A model generated the notes under the pieces. That model was not told the DNA's origin and did no database searches. It saw nothing but the letters and a program-made list of their open reading frames with translations. From Pseudalkalibacillus berkeleyi (lineage in GTDB: Bacteria > Bacillota > Bacilli > Bacillales > Fictibacillaceae), in assembly GCF_021608225.1 (NCBI RefSeq), contig NZ_JAKIJS010000001.1:1-64000 (forward strand): DNA of 64,000 nucleotides, written 5' to 3'. Position numbers and translations under genes: made by a program. The first letter of the stretch is position 1, and every line of letters begins with the position of its first letter. Shown piece after piece: positions 34,532 to 43,347 of this stretch.

Positions 34532-34570
34532 AAGTATGCCGCTTACGAGTGGCATACTTTTTTATTTTTC
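34532..34570 (+). terminator. Attenuator terminator 2
   Basis: Nine-base perfect stem AAGTATGCC/GGCATACTT with a 10-base loop, TTTTTTATTTTT after it. Confidence 0.9.
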
Positions 34571-34578
34571 TGGAGGAC

Positions 34579-34597
34579 AGTTTGATCGTATCAAACT
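34579..34597 (+). other. Third leader hairpin
   Basis: AGTTTGAT/ATCAAACT with 3-base loop CGT between terminator 2 and bmrC. The T-run after it is weak (TTCTAT), so it is more likely an RNA-stability or ribosome-access element than a terminator. Confidence 0.45.
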
Positions 34598-34631
34598 TTC
34601 TATAAATCATTTTAAAAGAGGAGTTTTGCAG

Positions 34632-34688
34632 ATGATTATTTATTTCAAAAACAATGTACACAAGATGGATCGGATGGAAGGCGGCTGA
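34632..34688 (+). CDS. Possible second 18-codon leader ORF
   Basis: ATG 34632 with AAAAGAGGAG 8 bases upstream opens an 18-residue frame (starts MIIYFKNNVHK) that stops 42 bases before bmrC. It has no recognisable domain. It could be a second translated leader or a chance ORF. Confidence 0.3.
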   Translation: MIIYFKNNVHKMDRMEGG

Positions 34689-34730
34689 CAAAGCAAACCA
34701 AACAAGGGACAGCAGGAAAGGGGATAAAGC

Positions 34731-36485
34731 ATGTTTACAGTATTATTTAAACTAGGTTGGTTTTTTAAGAAGCATTGGAAACGGTACACCATCGCAATTA
34801 TTCTTCTACAAATCGTTAATGTAATGGAAGTCATCCCACCTAAGTTAATCGGGATGGCCATTGACGAAATGTCGATTGGTTCATTGACGGCTGAAAGGTT
34901 ATTTCAATTTATCGGCATTTACGTAGTGTTATTAATAGCGAACTATGGCATCAACTTCGTATGGATGTCTCAATTATTTGGCGGTGCATTCTTAGTTGAA
35001 CGAACGATGCGTTCAAGTTTCATGCGTCATCTATTGAAAATGACCCCAACATTTTATGAGAAAAACAGAACGGGAGACTTGATGGCTAGGGCAACGAATG
35101 ACTTGAAAGCCATCTCGATGACCGCAGGATTTGGGATCTTAACGTTAATCGATTCTACATTTTTCCTCATTACGATATTATTCGTGATGGGTTTCATGAT
35201 CAGCTGGAAGTTAACGCTAGCGGCATTATTACCGCTACCGATTATGGCCATTCTTATGAACAGATATGGCAAGCTGATGCATAAACGATTTACGACGGCA
35301 CAGGACTCATTCGGGGATTTGAATGACCAAGTGCTAGAATCCGTTTCTGGGGTGCGCGTCATCCGTGCATATGTACAAGAAAAAGAAGACCATAAACGAT
35401 TTGAGAATTTAGCGCACGACGTTTATAAGAAGAACATTTCTGTTGCGCGTGTCGATTCACTATTCGAGCCGACGATTAAAGTACTCGTTGGCATCAGTTA
35501 TATGATTGGTCTTGGATACGGTGCATACCTCGTCTTTCATAAAGCGATTACGCTAGGAGAATTAATTTCATTTAACGTATATCTCGGAATGTTGATCTGG
35601 CCGATGTTTGCGATTGGTGAATTAATCAATATCATGCAGCGTGGTAACGCCTCTTTGGACCGTGTCAATAATACGTTGGACTATGAACCGGATGTGAAGG
35701 ACAAAGAAACGACAACACCGGTTGCAAAAGCGAAGGAAATTAAATTTGAAGAGGTAACATTTAAATACCCGAGCTCTCAAGTGGATAACTTAAAAGACGT
35801 TTCTTTTACGTTAAATAGAGGGCAAACACTCGGGATTGTAGGGAAGACAGGAAGCGGAAAGACGACATTAATTAAGCAACTGCTAAGAGAATATCCAGTA
35901 GGTGATGGGAAGATTACCATTTCCGGAGTGCCTATTGAAGATATTCCGATTTCTCAGCTACATGGCTGGTTGGGCTATGTGCCTCAGCAACAAGTTCTTT
36001 TCTCTCGTTCAGTTAAAGAGAACATTACTTTTGGTGTAAACGAGACATCCCAAAAGCGATTAAATGATGTGGTCGACTTATCATCACTGACAAATGACAT
36101 TGAGAATCTTCCACAAGGGATGAAAACACTAGTAGGCGAGAAGGGTGTCGCCTTATCGGGTGGACAGAAGCAACGCATTTCCATTGCACGCGCACTTCTC
36201 GTCAATCCGGAAATTCTTTTGTTGGACGATGCGATGTCTGCTGTAGATGGTAAGACAGAAGCTAAGATTATTGAAAGTATCCGAAACGAACGATCAGGTA
36301 AAACGACGTTGATCACGACGCATCGATTGTCAGCTGTACAACATGCGGACTGGATTCTCGTAATGGATGAAGGTCATGTGATTGAAGAGGGTACACATGA
36401 ACAACTATTGGAAAACGGAGGCTGGTACAAGGAACAGTACGATAGACAGCAATTAGAAGACGGCCTCTCAGAAGGTGTGGTGTAA
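34731..36485 (+). CDS. bmrC: ABC exporter half-transporter, BmrC-like (YheI)
   Basis: 584 residues. Six-span transmembrane domain (about 1-300) and ATP-binding domain with Walker A GKTGSGKTT, signature LSGGQKQR, and Walker B ILLLDDAMSAVD. The base after Walker B is aspartate where the catalytic glutamate normally sits, so one of the two ATP sites of the heterodimer is degenerate, as known for BmrC. With BmrD it forms a multidrug exporter. It is under the attenuator at 34396-34570; GAAAGGGG lies upstream of ATG. Confidence 0.95.
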   Translation: MFTVLFKLGWFFKKHWKRYTIAIILLQIVNVMEVIPPKLIGMAIDEMSIGSLTAERLFQFIGIYVVLLIANYGINFVWMSQLFGGAFLVERTMRSSFMRHLLKMTPTFYEKNRTGDLMARATNDLKAISMTAGFGILTLIDSTFFLITILFVMGFMISWKLTLAALLPLPIMAILMNRYGKLMHKRFTTAQDSFGDLNDQVLESVSGVRVIRAYVQEKEDHKRFENLAHDVYKKNISVARVDSLFEPTIKVLVGISYMIGLGYGAYLVFHKAITLGELISFNVYLGMLIWPMFAIGELINIMQRGNASLDRVNNTLDYEPDVKDKETTTPVAKAKEIKFEEVTFKYPSSQVDNLKDVSFTLNRGQTLGIVGKTGSGKTTLIKQLLREYPVGDGKITISGVPIEDIPISQLHGWLGYVPQQQVLFSRSVKENITFGVNETSQKRLNDVVDLSSLTNDIENLPQGMKTLVGEKGVALSGGQKQRISIARALLVNPEILLLDDAMSAVDGKTEAKIIESIRNERSGKTTLITTHRLSAVQHADWILVMDEGHVIEEGTHEQLLENGGWYKEQYDRQQLEDGLSEGVV

Positions 36486-36487
36486 TT

Positions 36488-38509
36488 ATGAACGTAGGAA
36501 AACGATTATTTCAATATGCATTAATCTATAAAAAAATGATTATCTTCGCCCTTGCGATGTTGACGGTAGCGGTTGCTGCTGAGTTGACGGGGCCTTTCAT
36601 AGCAAAGAAAATGATCGATAACCATATTCTTGGAATTGAAAAGCCATGGATCCAAGTCGAAGGTCCCGGTGAAGATACCGTAGAGTACAAAGGCAATCAC
36701 TATATACGAACCGAGTATTTTGATGGTGATGCCTCAGAGTACCCTGAAGTAAGAATTCTTCAAGTGAAACGAGATTACTTTTTTATAAATGAAAGTGTTG
36801 AGTTCGATGGAAAGCGTTCACTCGATGGTAACAACATTGTAATTGAAAAAGGGGATAGAAAGGCAGTGCATCCAGCAGAAGAATTATCTGGTGATCAGCT
36901 GCTTGGTTTCTATCAGCCTGAAGTCAAATGGCTCATATACTTGAGTGCCTTTTATCTTGGACTACTTGTGATTTCGGCCTTCTTTACGTATTGGCAAAAA
37001 TACGTACTACAAAAATCTGCAAATGGAATCATTCAACATATGAGGACGGACGTTTTCGGACAGATTCAAAGACTTCCGGTGAATTATTTTGATAACTTAC
37101 CTGCAGGGAAGGTCGTATCTAGAATCACGAATGATACGGAAGCGATTCGAGAATTGTACGTCACGGTTTTGGCTCAATTTTTCACTGGGATCATTTATAT
37201 ATTCGGGATCTTGACGGCGCTCTTCCTATTAGATGTCCGATTAGCAATGATCTGTTCAATCATTATTCCGATTATGTTTGTTTGGATTATCATGTACCGT
37301 AAATATGCGTCCAAGTATAATCATCTTATTCGCCAGCGATTGAGTGATTTGAACGCGATGATTAATGAATCCATTCAAGGGATGCCAATTATTCAAGCGT
37401 TTCGAAGACAAGATAAGACAACTGAGGAATTTGAAACGATTAACCAGGAGTATTTTCAATACCGCAATAAGCTGCTGAGTTTGGATGCGTTGATGTCACA
37501 CAATCTAGTAGGTTTGCTGCGTAACATTGCGTTTGTAACCTTGATCTGGTACTTCGGTGGTGCGTCACTTACTGCGACAACTGTGGTTTCCATAGGGGTT
37601 TTGTACGCATTTGTCGATTATTTAAACCGATTGTTTCAGCCGATTATGGGAATTGTGACACAGCTTGCGAACTTAGAACAGGCACTCGTTTCGGGTGAGC
37701 GTGTATTTCGACTTCTTGACCGTGAAGGTGAAGATGTTTCGGATACAACCGTTCCTCGTTATGAAGGGAATGTCGTGTTCGATGATGTCACTTTCGCTTA
37801 TAAAGAAGACGATTATGTGCTGAAAAATATTTCATTTGAAGCAAAACAAGGTGAAACAGTCGCACTCGTAGGCCATACCGGTTCAGGTAAAAGCTCCATC
37901 ATGAACTTGTTGTTCCGTTTCTATGATATTGAACACGGAAAAATTATGATTGATGGTCAAGATATTCAGAAGATGACTCGACAGGACTTGCGAAAGCATA
38001 TGGGGATTGTCCTTCAGGATCCATTCCTTTTTACAGGAACACTTGCTACAAATGTTAGTTTAGATGACCCAACGATTAGTCGAGAGACGGTTGAAAAAGC
38101 ACTTCGCGATGTGGGAGCAGAGCCGTTCATTCAGCAACTTCCGAACGGATATGATGAACCCGTCATCGAAAAGGGGAGCACGTTATCTGCTGGTCAACGG
38201 CAATTAATTTCATTTGCCCGAGCACTCGCTTATAATCCGTCTATATTGATTTTAGATGAAGCGACAGCCAACATTGATACTGAAACAGAGGCGATAATTC
38301 AGAAAGCATTGGACGTCTTGAAGGAAGGACGTACAACGTTTATCATTGCTCATCGTTTATCTACAATTAAAAGCGCGGATCAAATTTTAGTGCTCGACCG
38401 TGGTCAAATTGTCGAACGAGGATCACATGACGAGTTAATGAAGGCAAAAGGAAAGTATTTTCAAATGTATCAATTACAGCAAGGATCCAAACAATCACAA
38501 GCTGTATGA
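36488..38509 (+). CDS. bmrD: ABC exporter half-transporter, BmrD-like (YheH)
   Basis: 673 residues, same length as B. subtilis BmrD. It has an extra extracellular insertion of about 90 residues between spans 1 and 2 (VEGPGEDTVEYKGNHYIR region). ATP-binding domain: Walker A GHTGSGKSS, signature LSAGQRQL, Walker B ILILDEATANID with the catalytic glutamate present. It starts 2 bases after the bmrC stop, so the two are translationally coupled. Confidence 0.95.
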   Translation: MNVGKRLFQYALIYKKMIIFALAMLTVAVAAELTGPFIAKKMIDNHILGIEKPWIQVEGPGEDTVEYKGNHYIRTEYFDGDASEYPEVRILQVKRDYFFINESVEFDGKRSLDGNNIVIEKGDRKAVHPAEELSGDQLLGFYQPEVKWLIYLSAFYLGLLVISAFFTYWQKYVLQKSANGIIQHMRTDVFGQIQRLPVNYFDNLPAGKVVSRITNDTEAIRELYVTVLAQFFTGIIYIFGILTALFLLDVRLAMICSIIIPIMFVWIIMYRKYASKYNHLIRQRLSDLNAMINESIQGMPIIQAFRRQDKTTEEFETINQEYFQYRNKLLSLDALMSHNLVGLLRNIAFVTLIWYFGGASLTATTVVSIGVLYAFVDYLNRLFQPIMGIVTQLANLEQALVSGERVFRLLDREGEDVSDTTVPRYEGNVVFDDVTFAYKEDDYVLKNISFEAKQGETVALVGHTGSGKSSIMNLLFRFYDIEHGKIMIDGQDIQKMTRQDLRKHMGIVLQDPFLFTGTLATNVSLDDPTISRETVEKALRDVGAEPFIQQLPNGYDEPVIEKGSTLSAGQRQLISFARALAYNPSILILDEATANIDTETEAIIQKALDVLKEGRTTFIIAHRLSTIKSADQILVLDRGQIVERGSHDELMKAKGKYFQMYQLQQGSKQSQAV

Positions 38510-38531
38510 AATGAAAATGAATAGAAGAGAG

Positions 38532-38580
38532 GACTGTCTAGGAAATCAGTAATCACTGATTTTCAGACAGTCTTTTTTCA
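38532..38580 (+). terminator. Terminator after bmrD
   Basis: Stem GACTGTCT..AAATCAGT with ACTGATTTTC..AGACAGTC and loop AATC, followed by TTTTTT. Confidence 0.9.
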
Positions 38581-38604
38581 TGGTTGGAGTAGTAGATATG
38601 TACT

Positions 38605-38686
38605 AAATTCCCCAAGAGAGAAGCAAAGTTCCACAAGTGAGAGCAGAAGTTCCTCGAATGAAGAGCAAAACCTCAGAAACGAACTG
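38605..38686. repeat. Four tandem ~20-bp units (AAGTTCC core)
   Basis: Units at 38605 (20), 38625 (20), 38645 (22) and 38667 (20) of type AAAGTTCCACAAGTGAGAGC. They are diverged from one another. The rest of the 340-bp gap between bmrD and the MFS gene (38510-38849) shows only the terminator and the next ribosome-binding site. Confidence 0.7.
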
Positions 38687-38849
38687 AAAATCATTTAAAA
38701 TTCTCCAAATACCTATCTTCATCACCCGCTAGACTCTTTAATACAACATAAAAGGTGAAATCGCGAACTAAAGCGAATATAGAGATGTATGAACAATCAT
38801 GTACATACAATGAAGTAAGCTATAGTTGATGAGATTGAGGGGGGATTTC

Positions 38850-40127
38850 ATGAAAAAGAAAGAGGTCTACTCGTGGACGATGTATGATTGGGCAAATTCC
38901 GCGTTTGCGACGACAATCATGGCAGCGGTTTTGCCAGTGTTCTATTATGATGTAGCAGCAAAGAATATTGATAAAACGACTGCGACAGCCTACTGGGGCT
39001 ACTCTCAATCAATCGCGGTCTTACTCGTTGCATTGCTAGCACCCATTCTAGGTGCGATTGCAGACCACTCTGGTTCGAAAAAGAAATTCTTGAGATTCTT
39101 CGCATATATGGGGATGCTCGCCAGCGTTTTGCTCGCTTTCGTTGGGGAAGGGGACTATATCTTAGCTTCCGTTCTACTCATATTCGGTACAATCGGATTT
39201 TCTGGAGGAAATGCATTTTACGATGCTTTCTTACCTGAAATCGCTTCGAGGGATGAAATCGATCGGATTTCAGCTAGGGGTTATGCGTTCGGATATATTG
39301 GCGGGGGGTTACTTCTTCTTATCAACTTGATGATGATCATGAATCCATCGTGGTTCTTCTTACCGAATTCGTTAGTTGCTACGCAAATTTCTTTCGCAAG
39401 TGTCGGTGTATGGTGGTTTGTGTTTTCTTTACCATTTTTCAAAAATATTAAGGAAAGAAAGCAAGATCAGCCTGAGATAAATGGATCGTATGTCACGATC
39501 GGATTTAAAAGGTTAAAGACGACCTTTAAAGAAATCAATCAGTTCAAACAGTTACTACTGTTCCTTGTCGCCTTCTGGTTATTTAATGACGGTATTTCTA
39601 CGATTATCAAAATGGCTACGATCTACGGGAGAGACATAGGAATTGGTTCAAATGATTTGATTGCTGCCTTACTGATTACACAGTTCGTCGGCATTCCTTT
39701 TGCCTTCCTATTTGGATATTTAGCAAAAAAAATACAAGCGAAACGTGCGTTGTATATTGCTTTATGGACATACGTCGTAATTGTTATGCTCGGGTACTTC
39801 ATGGAAACGGCCGCTCACTTTTATGCGCTGGCGGTTATGGTCGGTTTCGTGCAGGGAGGCGCGCAAGCATTAAGTCGGTCAATCTTCGGGAGTATGGTTC
39901 CTGACAATAAACGCGCTGAGTTTTTTGGATTTTACGGCATATCTGCAAAATTTTCAGCAATCTTTGGTCCGTTTGTGTTTGGTATCGTCGGTCAGCTAAC
40001 AGGCTCAAGCCGAATGGGAATCGCATCGCTTATCATATTCTTCCTACTCGGGATTTTCTTCTTATCTCGTGTTGATATTGATAAAGGGAAGAAAGAAGCT
40101 CAGTTGAATACTGATGTGACAATGTAA
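38850..40127 (+). CDS. MFS transporter, UMF1/Atg22 family (YxiO-like)
   Basis: 425 residues, about twelve membrane spans. MYDWANSAFATTIMAAVLPV at the start, GAIADHSGSKKKFL and GGNAFYDAFLPEIASRDEIDRIS are typical of the UMF1/YxiO family, related to fungal Atg22 vacuolar amino-acid exporters. The substrate is unknown. ATG 38850, with GAGGGGGG upstream; the longer frame from 38826 has no support. Confidence 0.88.
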   Translation: MKKKEVYSWTMYDWANSAFATTIMAAVLPVFYYDVAAKNIDKTTATAYWGYSQSIAVLLVALLAPILGAIADHSGSKKKFLRFFAYMGMLASVLLAFVGEGDYILASVLLIFGTIGFSGGNAFYDAFLPEIASRDEIDRISARGYAFGYIGGGLLLLINLMMIMNPSWFFLPNSLVATQISFASVGVWWFVFSLPFFKNIKERKQDQPEINGSYVTIGFKRLKTTFKEINQFKQLLLFLVAFWLFNDGISTIIKMATIYGRDIGIGSNDLIAALLITQFVGIPFAFLFGYLAKKIQAKRALYIALWTYVVIVMLGYFMETAAHFYALAVMVGFVQGGAQALSRSIFGSMVPDNKRAEFFGFYGISAKFSAIFGPFVFGIVGQLTGSSRMGIASLIIFFLLGIFFLSRVDIDKGKKEAQLNTDVTM

Positions 40128-40141
40128 CATAAAAATTAAAT

Positions 40142-40176
40142 AACCTGAGTGGTATCATGCGCCACTCAGGTTTTAT
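40142..40176. terminator. Bidirectional terminator
   Basis: Stem AACCTGAGTGG/CCACTCAGGTT between convergent genes, with T-run on the plus side and AATT-rich flank on the other. Confidence 0.87.
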
Positions 40177-40178
40177 TC

Positions 40179-41102
40179 TTACAATATCGGATCGAAATGT
40201 TTGTTCTCAAGTCTAAGGGATAGTTCTTTACCAGTGTCGTAGCAAAAATTGCCGATGTTCTCCTTCAACAATTCTCGTGCCCCTTCATTGTTATCAAACC
40301 AATACGATTTAAGCAAATTGAGAATGTCGATGCCTTCCTTTTCAGCTTGCTCAATTAAATCCATGAACGTTTCATCATGTTTTTCATCAGGTTGGGCTGG
40401 ATGATACCAAGGGGTTTGTTGTTCGTTTAAATAATCAGCTTCAGCAATTTCTTTCTGATAAGAGAACGGATCCACACGGTCTTTCAGAAGTTTGTTTTTC
40501 CATCCTAAAGGATCGAACAACACACGGAGTGCAGTCTGCATATGACGATAGGACTGATTGATATATCCTTCTGGCATCTTTTCATGAAGATCTGGAAATG
40601 TTGTCACAATCGTTTCCTCGAGCATCTTTTCAATTGGTTTGTGTAATGTCTTTCCGATTGCCAGTTGTTTATTTACAGGTGTATTCCACGTCTCTATGCC
40701 TTTTTCACGTTTCATAAGGAGGGTATCAATAATGATCTCGAGTTTTTGATGCCGATTGCCTTCTGTTCCTGAACGATAATTGATGTAAGGATGCGCATTA
40801 CGATCGAGAATATGGTGCGTTAGAAAACCCGTTGTAAAAGCAACCAGCTTATCGTCATGGGTATGTTGTTTCGTATATTCAATTAGCTTCATGAGGAAAT
40901 CGCCACAATTTTCGTGGTGAATCCGATCGCCAACCTCAGTTACATAAGAAGACTTCCATGGCCAGAAATTATGATAAAAGAAAGGATCAGGACCTTGGGT
41001 GCCGAAATTGAAATAAGGTCTTGTTTCATCAGTTAAAGTAAAGATTCTCGTCTTTTCTAGTAAACGTTCCCCAAAATAAATGTGCGTCCATACATTTGGC
41101 AT
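40179..41102 (-). CDS. Zinc-dependent phospholipase C family protein
   Basis: 307 residues, PF00882 family. MPNVWTHIYFGERLLE at the start, FNFGTQGPDPFFYHNFWPW, then FTTGFLTHHILDRNAHPYI with multiple metal-type His/Asp. No signal peptide, so it differs from secreted PLC toxins and probably acts inside the cell; its substrate is unknown. Start ATG 41102 (GAGAGGTG upstream); GTG 41114 possible. Confidence 0.8.
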   Translation of the reverse strand: MPNVWTHIYFGERLLEKTRIFTLTDETRPYFNFGTQGPDPFFYHNFWPWKSSYVTEVGDRIHHENCGDFLMKLIEYTKQHTHDDKLVAFTTGFLTHHILDRNAHPYINYRSGTEGNRHQKLEIIIDTLLMKREKGIETWNTPVNKQLAIGKTLHKPIEKMLEETIVTTFPDLHEKMPEGYINQSYRHMQTALRVLFDPLGWKNKLLKDRVDPFSYQKEIAEADYLNEQQTPWYHPAQPDEKHDETFMDLIEQAEKEGIDILNLLKSYWFDNNEGARELLKENIGNFCYDTGKELSLRLENKHFDPIL

Positions 41103-41184
41103 TATCGACTTCACCTCTCACAGTATGTATATTTTAAATTATATATGATTTCCAGATTAATGAAAATGAATGGGAGGGGTTACC

Positions 41185-42249
41185 TTGGCTAACATTTATT
41201 TTATGACCGGGTTTCCAGGATTTTTGGCAACGAAAATGGTTGAATACATATCCGAACAAGAACCGAAGTCTACCTTTTATTTACTTGTTCATCCATCCCA
41301 GGTAGAAAAAGCGGATACAGTTGTTAAGCAATTCGAAGAGAACAGCCGATTTACAATTTTACAAGGTGATATTACAAAGGAAAATCTAGGGTTAAAAGGA
41401 ATCGAGTTGGATCGAGTTACACATGTGTTCCATTTTGCTGCCATTTATGATCTAGCTGTAGCGTTAGAGGTAGCTGAGCTTGTGAATGTGACTGGAACAG
41501 AAAGAGTTCTGAACTGGTTAGAAACCTTACCTAGTTTAAAAAGGTTTGTCTATTTCAGTACAGCTTATGTATCAGGAGATCGTGTTGGTACTGTTTATGA
41601 AGATGAGCTTGTGGAAGGGCAAGGATTTAAAAATCATTATGAATCAACAAAGTATGAAGCAGAAATACTCGTTCAAGGAAAAATGGAGAGCATTCCAACT
41701 ACGATTATCCGGCCAGGTATCGTTGTTGGCCATTCACAAACAGGGGAGACAGTGAAGTTTGATGGACCGTATTTTATTATGCGGTTTTTAGATAAATTCT
41801 CTCGACTTCCAATCCCATATATTGGACACGGACGAGTACCTGTTTACCTAGTGCCTGTTGATTATATTTTGGAAGCTGTCTATCATTTTACTCATTTAGA
41901 AAAGAGTGAAGGGAAGGTCTATCATCTGACTGATCCAAATCCTTCTGAAGCAAGAGCGCTGTATAAAGAAATTGTAGGCCATTTATTGAACAAACAGCCT
42001 ACTTGGTTCCTACCAACCTCATTTGTGAGCGGGATGTTGAGGATATCAAAGTTCAGGAGATGGGTTCAGGTCGAACGAGAAACCATCGATTATTTTCAGT
42101 GTGAAACGTATTATGATACGACGAATACGATCAATGATTTGCAAGGGTCTGGTATCGAGTGTCCGACATTCAATGAGTATGCAGGAAATATCGTAAAATA
42201 TTATAAAGAAGCGAGACATGATCAAGATAAAGCGGTTCCTGTAAAATAA
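41185..42249 (+). CDS. SDR-family reductase (NAD-binding 4 / thioester-reductase-like)
   Basis: 354 residues. The Rossmann fold starts near the N-terminus (IYFMTGFPGFLATKMVE); HVFHFAAIYDLAVALE, YFSTAYVSGD and the active-site YESTKYEAE (YxxxK) mark the extended short-chain dehydrogenase family, close to male-sterility/thioester reductases. The substrate, perhaps an acyl-thioester, is unknown. TTG 41185 is the start: GGGAGGGG lies 5 bases upstream and the ATG 41170 overlaps that site. Confidence 0.82.
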   Translation: MANIYFMTGFPGFLATKMVEYISEQEPKSTFYLLVHPSQVEKADTVVKQFEENSRFTILQGDITKENLGLKGIELDRVTHVFHFAAIYDLAVALEVAELVNVTGTERVLNWLETLPSLKRFVYFSTAYVSGDRVGTVYEDELVEGQGFKNHYESTKYEAEILVQGKMESIPTTIIRPGIVVGHSQTGETVKFDGPYFIMRFLDKFSRLPIPYIGHGRVPVYLVPVDYILEAVYHFTHLEKSEGKVYHLTDPNPSEARALYKEIVGHLLNKQPTWFLPTSFVSGMLRISKFRRWVQVERETIDYFQCETYYDTTNTINDLQGSGIECPTFNEYAGNIVKYYKEARHDQDKAVPVK

Positions 42250-42263
42250 GGATTATGAAAGGT

Positions 42264-43118
42264 TCAGTTGATCTTTTGATCGAGTTCTTTCAATCTGTAT
42301 CCGATCAGCTCACCCATTTTGACGGATTCACCTATTTGTACTGTTTCGATAAACTCAACTTGATCTTTGTCAAATAAAAGAATAACGGTTGAACCGAACT
42401 CAAAGTGTCCGATTTCTTCCCCTTTTCTAATGAACTTAGGGGTTTCGAATGATTCTTTGTGTCGCTCACCTTTGTGCCGCTGCTCAACGTGCTCCAAATA
42501 GGCGAGTTGGACACTTCCAACAATTAGCGCGCCAACCTTCACGATTGCCATCTTTCCATACGGTGTATCCAAAAAGGTGGACAACCGTTCGTTTTTAGTA
42601 AAAAGTCCATTAATTGAGCTTACACCAAGCTTGTTTACAGGATAGAGGCGACCCGGGATATATGAATAGCCTGTAATATCACCATCATAGGGAACATGAA
42701 TGCGATGGTAATCCTGAGGACTTAAATAAATTGTCATATATGAACCGTATTTAAAAAGGCTTGCTTTGTCGGAGTCTGCAAGTAACTGTTCAACATCATA
42801 AGCTACGCCTTTTGCTTGAATGATTTGTCCGTCTTCAATGCGACCGAATTGGGATATCACGCCATCTACAGGGCTTACGAACGACTCTTTATGTGAGTCG
42901 ATGGGTCTTGCATGTGACTTTAAATGACGAGTAAAGAAATCGTTCAAGCTTTTAAATTCTTTTAAAGGACGTTTAACCGTAGCCGTTTCAATGTTATAAG
43001 CTCGAATATATAAGGGAATTGCGTATTTACTTATCCTTAATTTCATAAAAGAACCAACTAGGAAAGTAATGCCATGGTGAGGTAGTAAGACTAAGATGTA
43101 TTTCAAAATTAACTTCAT
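42264..43118 (-). CDS. psd: Phosphatidylserine decarboxylase
   Basis: 284 residues. Makes phosphatidylethanolamine from phosphatidylserine; self-cleaving pyruvoyl enzyme. The processing motif EFGSTVILL is near the C-terminus with serine in GST; SPVDGVISQFG and YLSPQDYHRIHVP carry the conserved aspartate and histidine. ATG 43118 has AGGAAG 7 bases upstream. The partner synthase pssA is not in the window. Confidence 0.95.
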   Translation of the reverse strand: MKLILKYILVLLPHHGITFLVGSFMKLRISKYAIPLYIRAYNIETATVKRPLKEFKSLNDFFTRHLKSHARPIDSHKESFVSPVDGVISQFGRIEDGQIIQAKGVAYDVEQLLADSDKASLFKYGSYMTIYLSPQDYHRIHVPYDGDITGYSYIPGRLYPVNKLGVSSINGLFTKNERLSTFLDTPYGKMAIVKVGALIVGSVQLAYLEHVEQRHKGERHKESFETPKFIRKGEEIGHFEFGSTVILLFDKDQVEFIETVQIGESVKMGELIGYRLKELDQKIN

Positions 43119-43347
43119 TAACCATCTTCCTATCAACAAATTGAATGTAACATTCGTTCAGATTTTGAAAACAATACCAATAGTATACTTCTAAATACAT
43201 GCGATGTTAATACAAAATTTGTACCGAGCAGTTCGTTAGGTTCTGAAAAGCTGGGAAAACTAATTCAGAAAATAGGGTTTTCAGTTATGCATAATTTAGG
43301 TACGATAGACTCATTCCATAAAGAAAATTGTAGAAGGTTGTTAGAAC

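Larger units (their letters stand above)
34396..34570 (+). promoter_or_regulatory. Two-terminator attenuator with nested antiterminators
   Basis: Terminator 1: AGCTCACGC (34473-34481) with GCGTGAGCT (34490-34498), then TTTTT. Terminator 2: AAGTATGCC (34532-34540) with GGCATACTT (34551-34559), then TTTTTTATTTTT. In the leader ORF, TGGCGTGG (34416-34423) pairs with 34476-34483 (seven Watson-Crick and one G-U pair), breaking terminator 1. GCATAC-AA-CTTC (34396-34407) pairs with GAAG-AA-GTATGC (34528-34539), breaking terminator 2. The second pairing encloses the first, so both can form together. A ribosome finishing the ORF would cover the first segment and allow termination. Confidence 0.8.

Noticed and set aside
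43119-43347. c-di-AMP (ydaO-type) riboswitch upstream of the Ktr gene
   Set aside because: Looked for because such switches control potassium uptake genes, but the conserved core was not recognisable; only a CTGAAAA/TTTTCAG inverted repeat is present.
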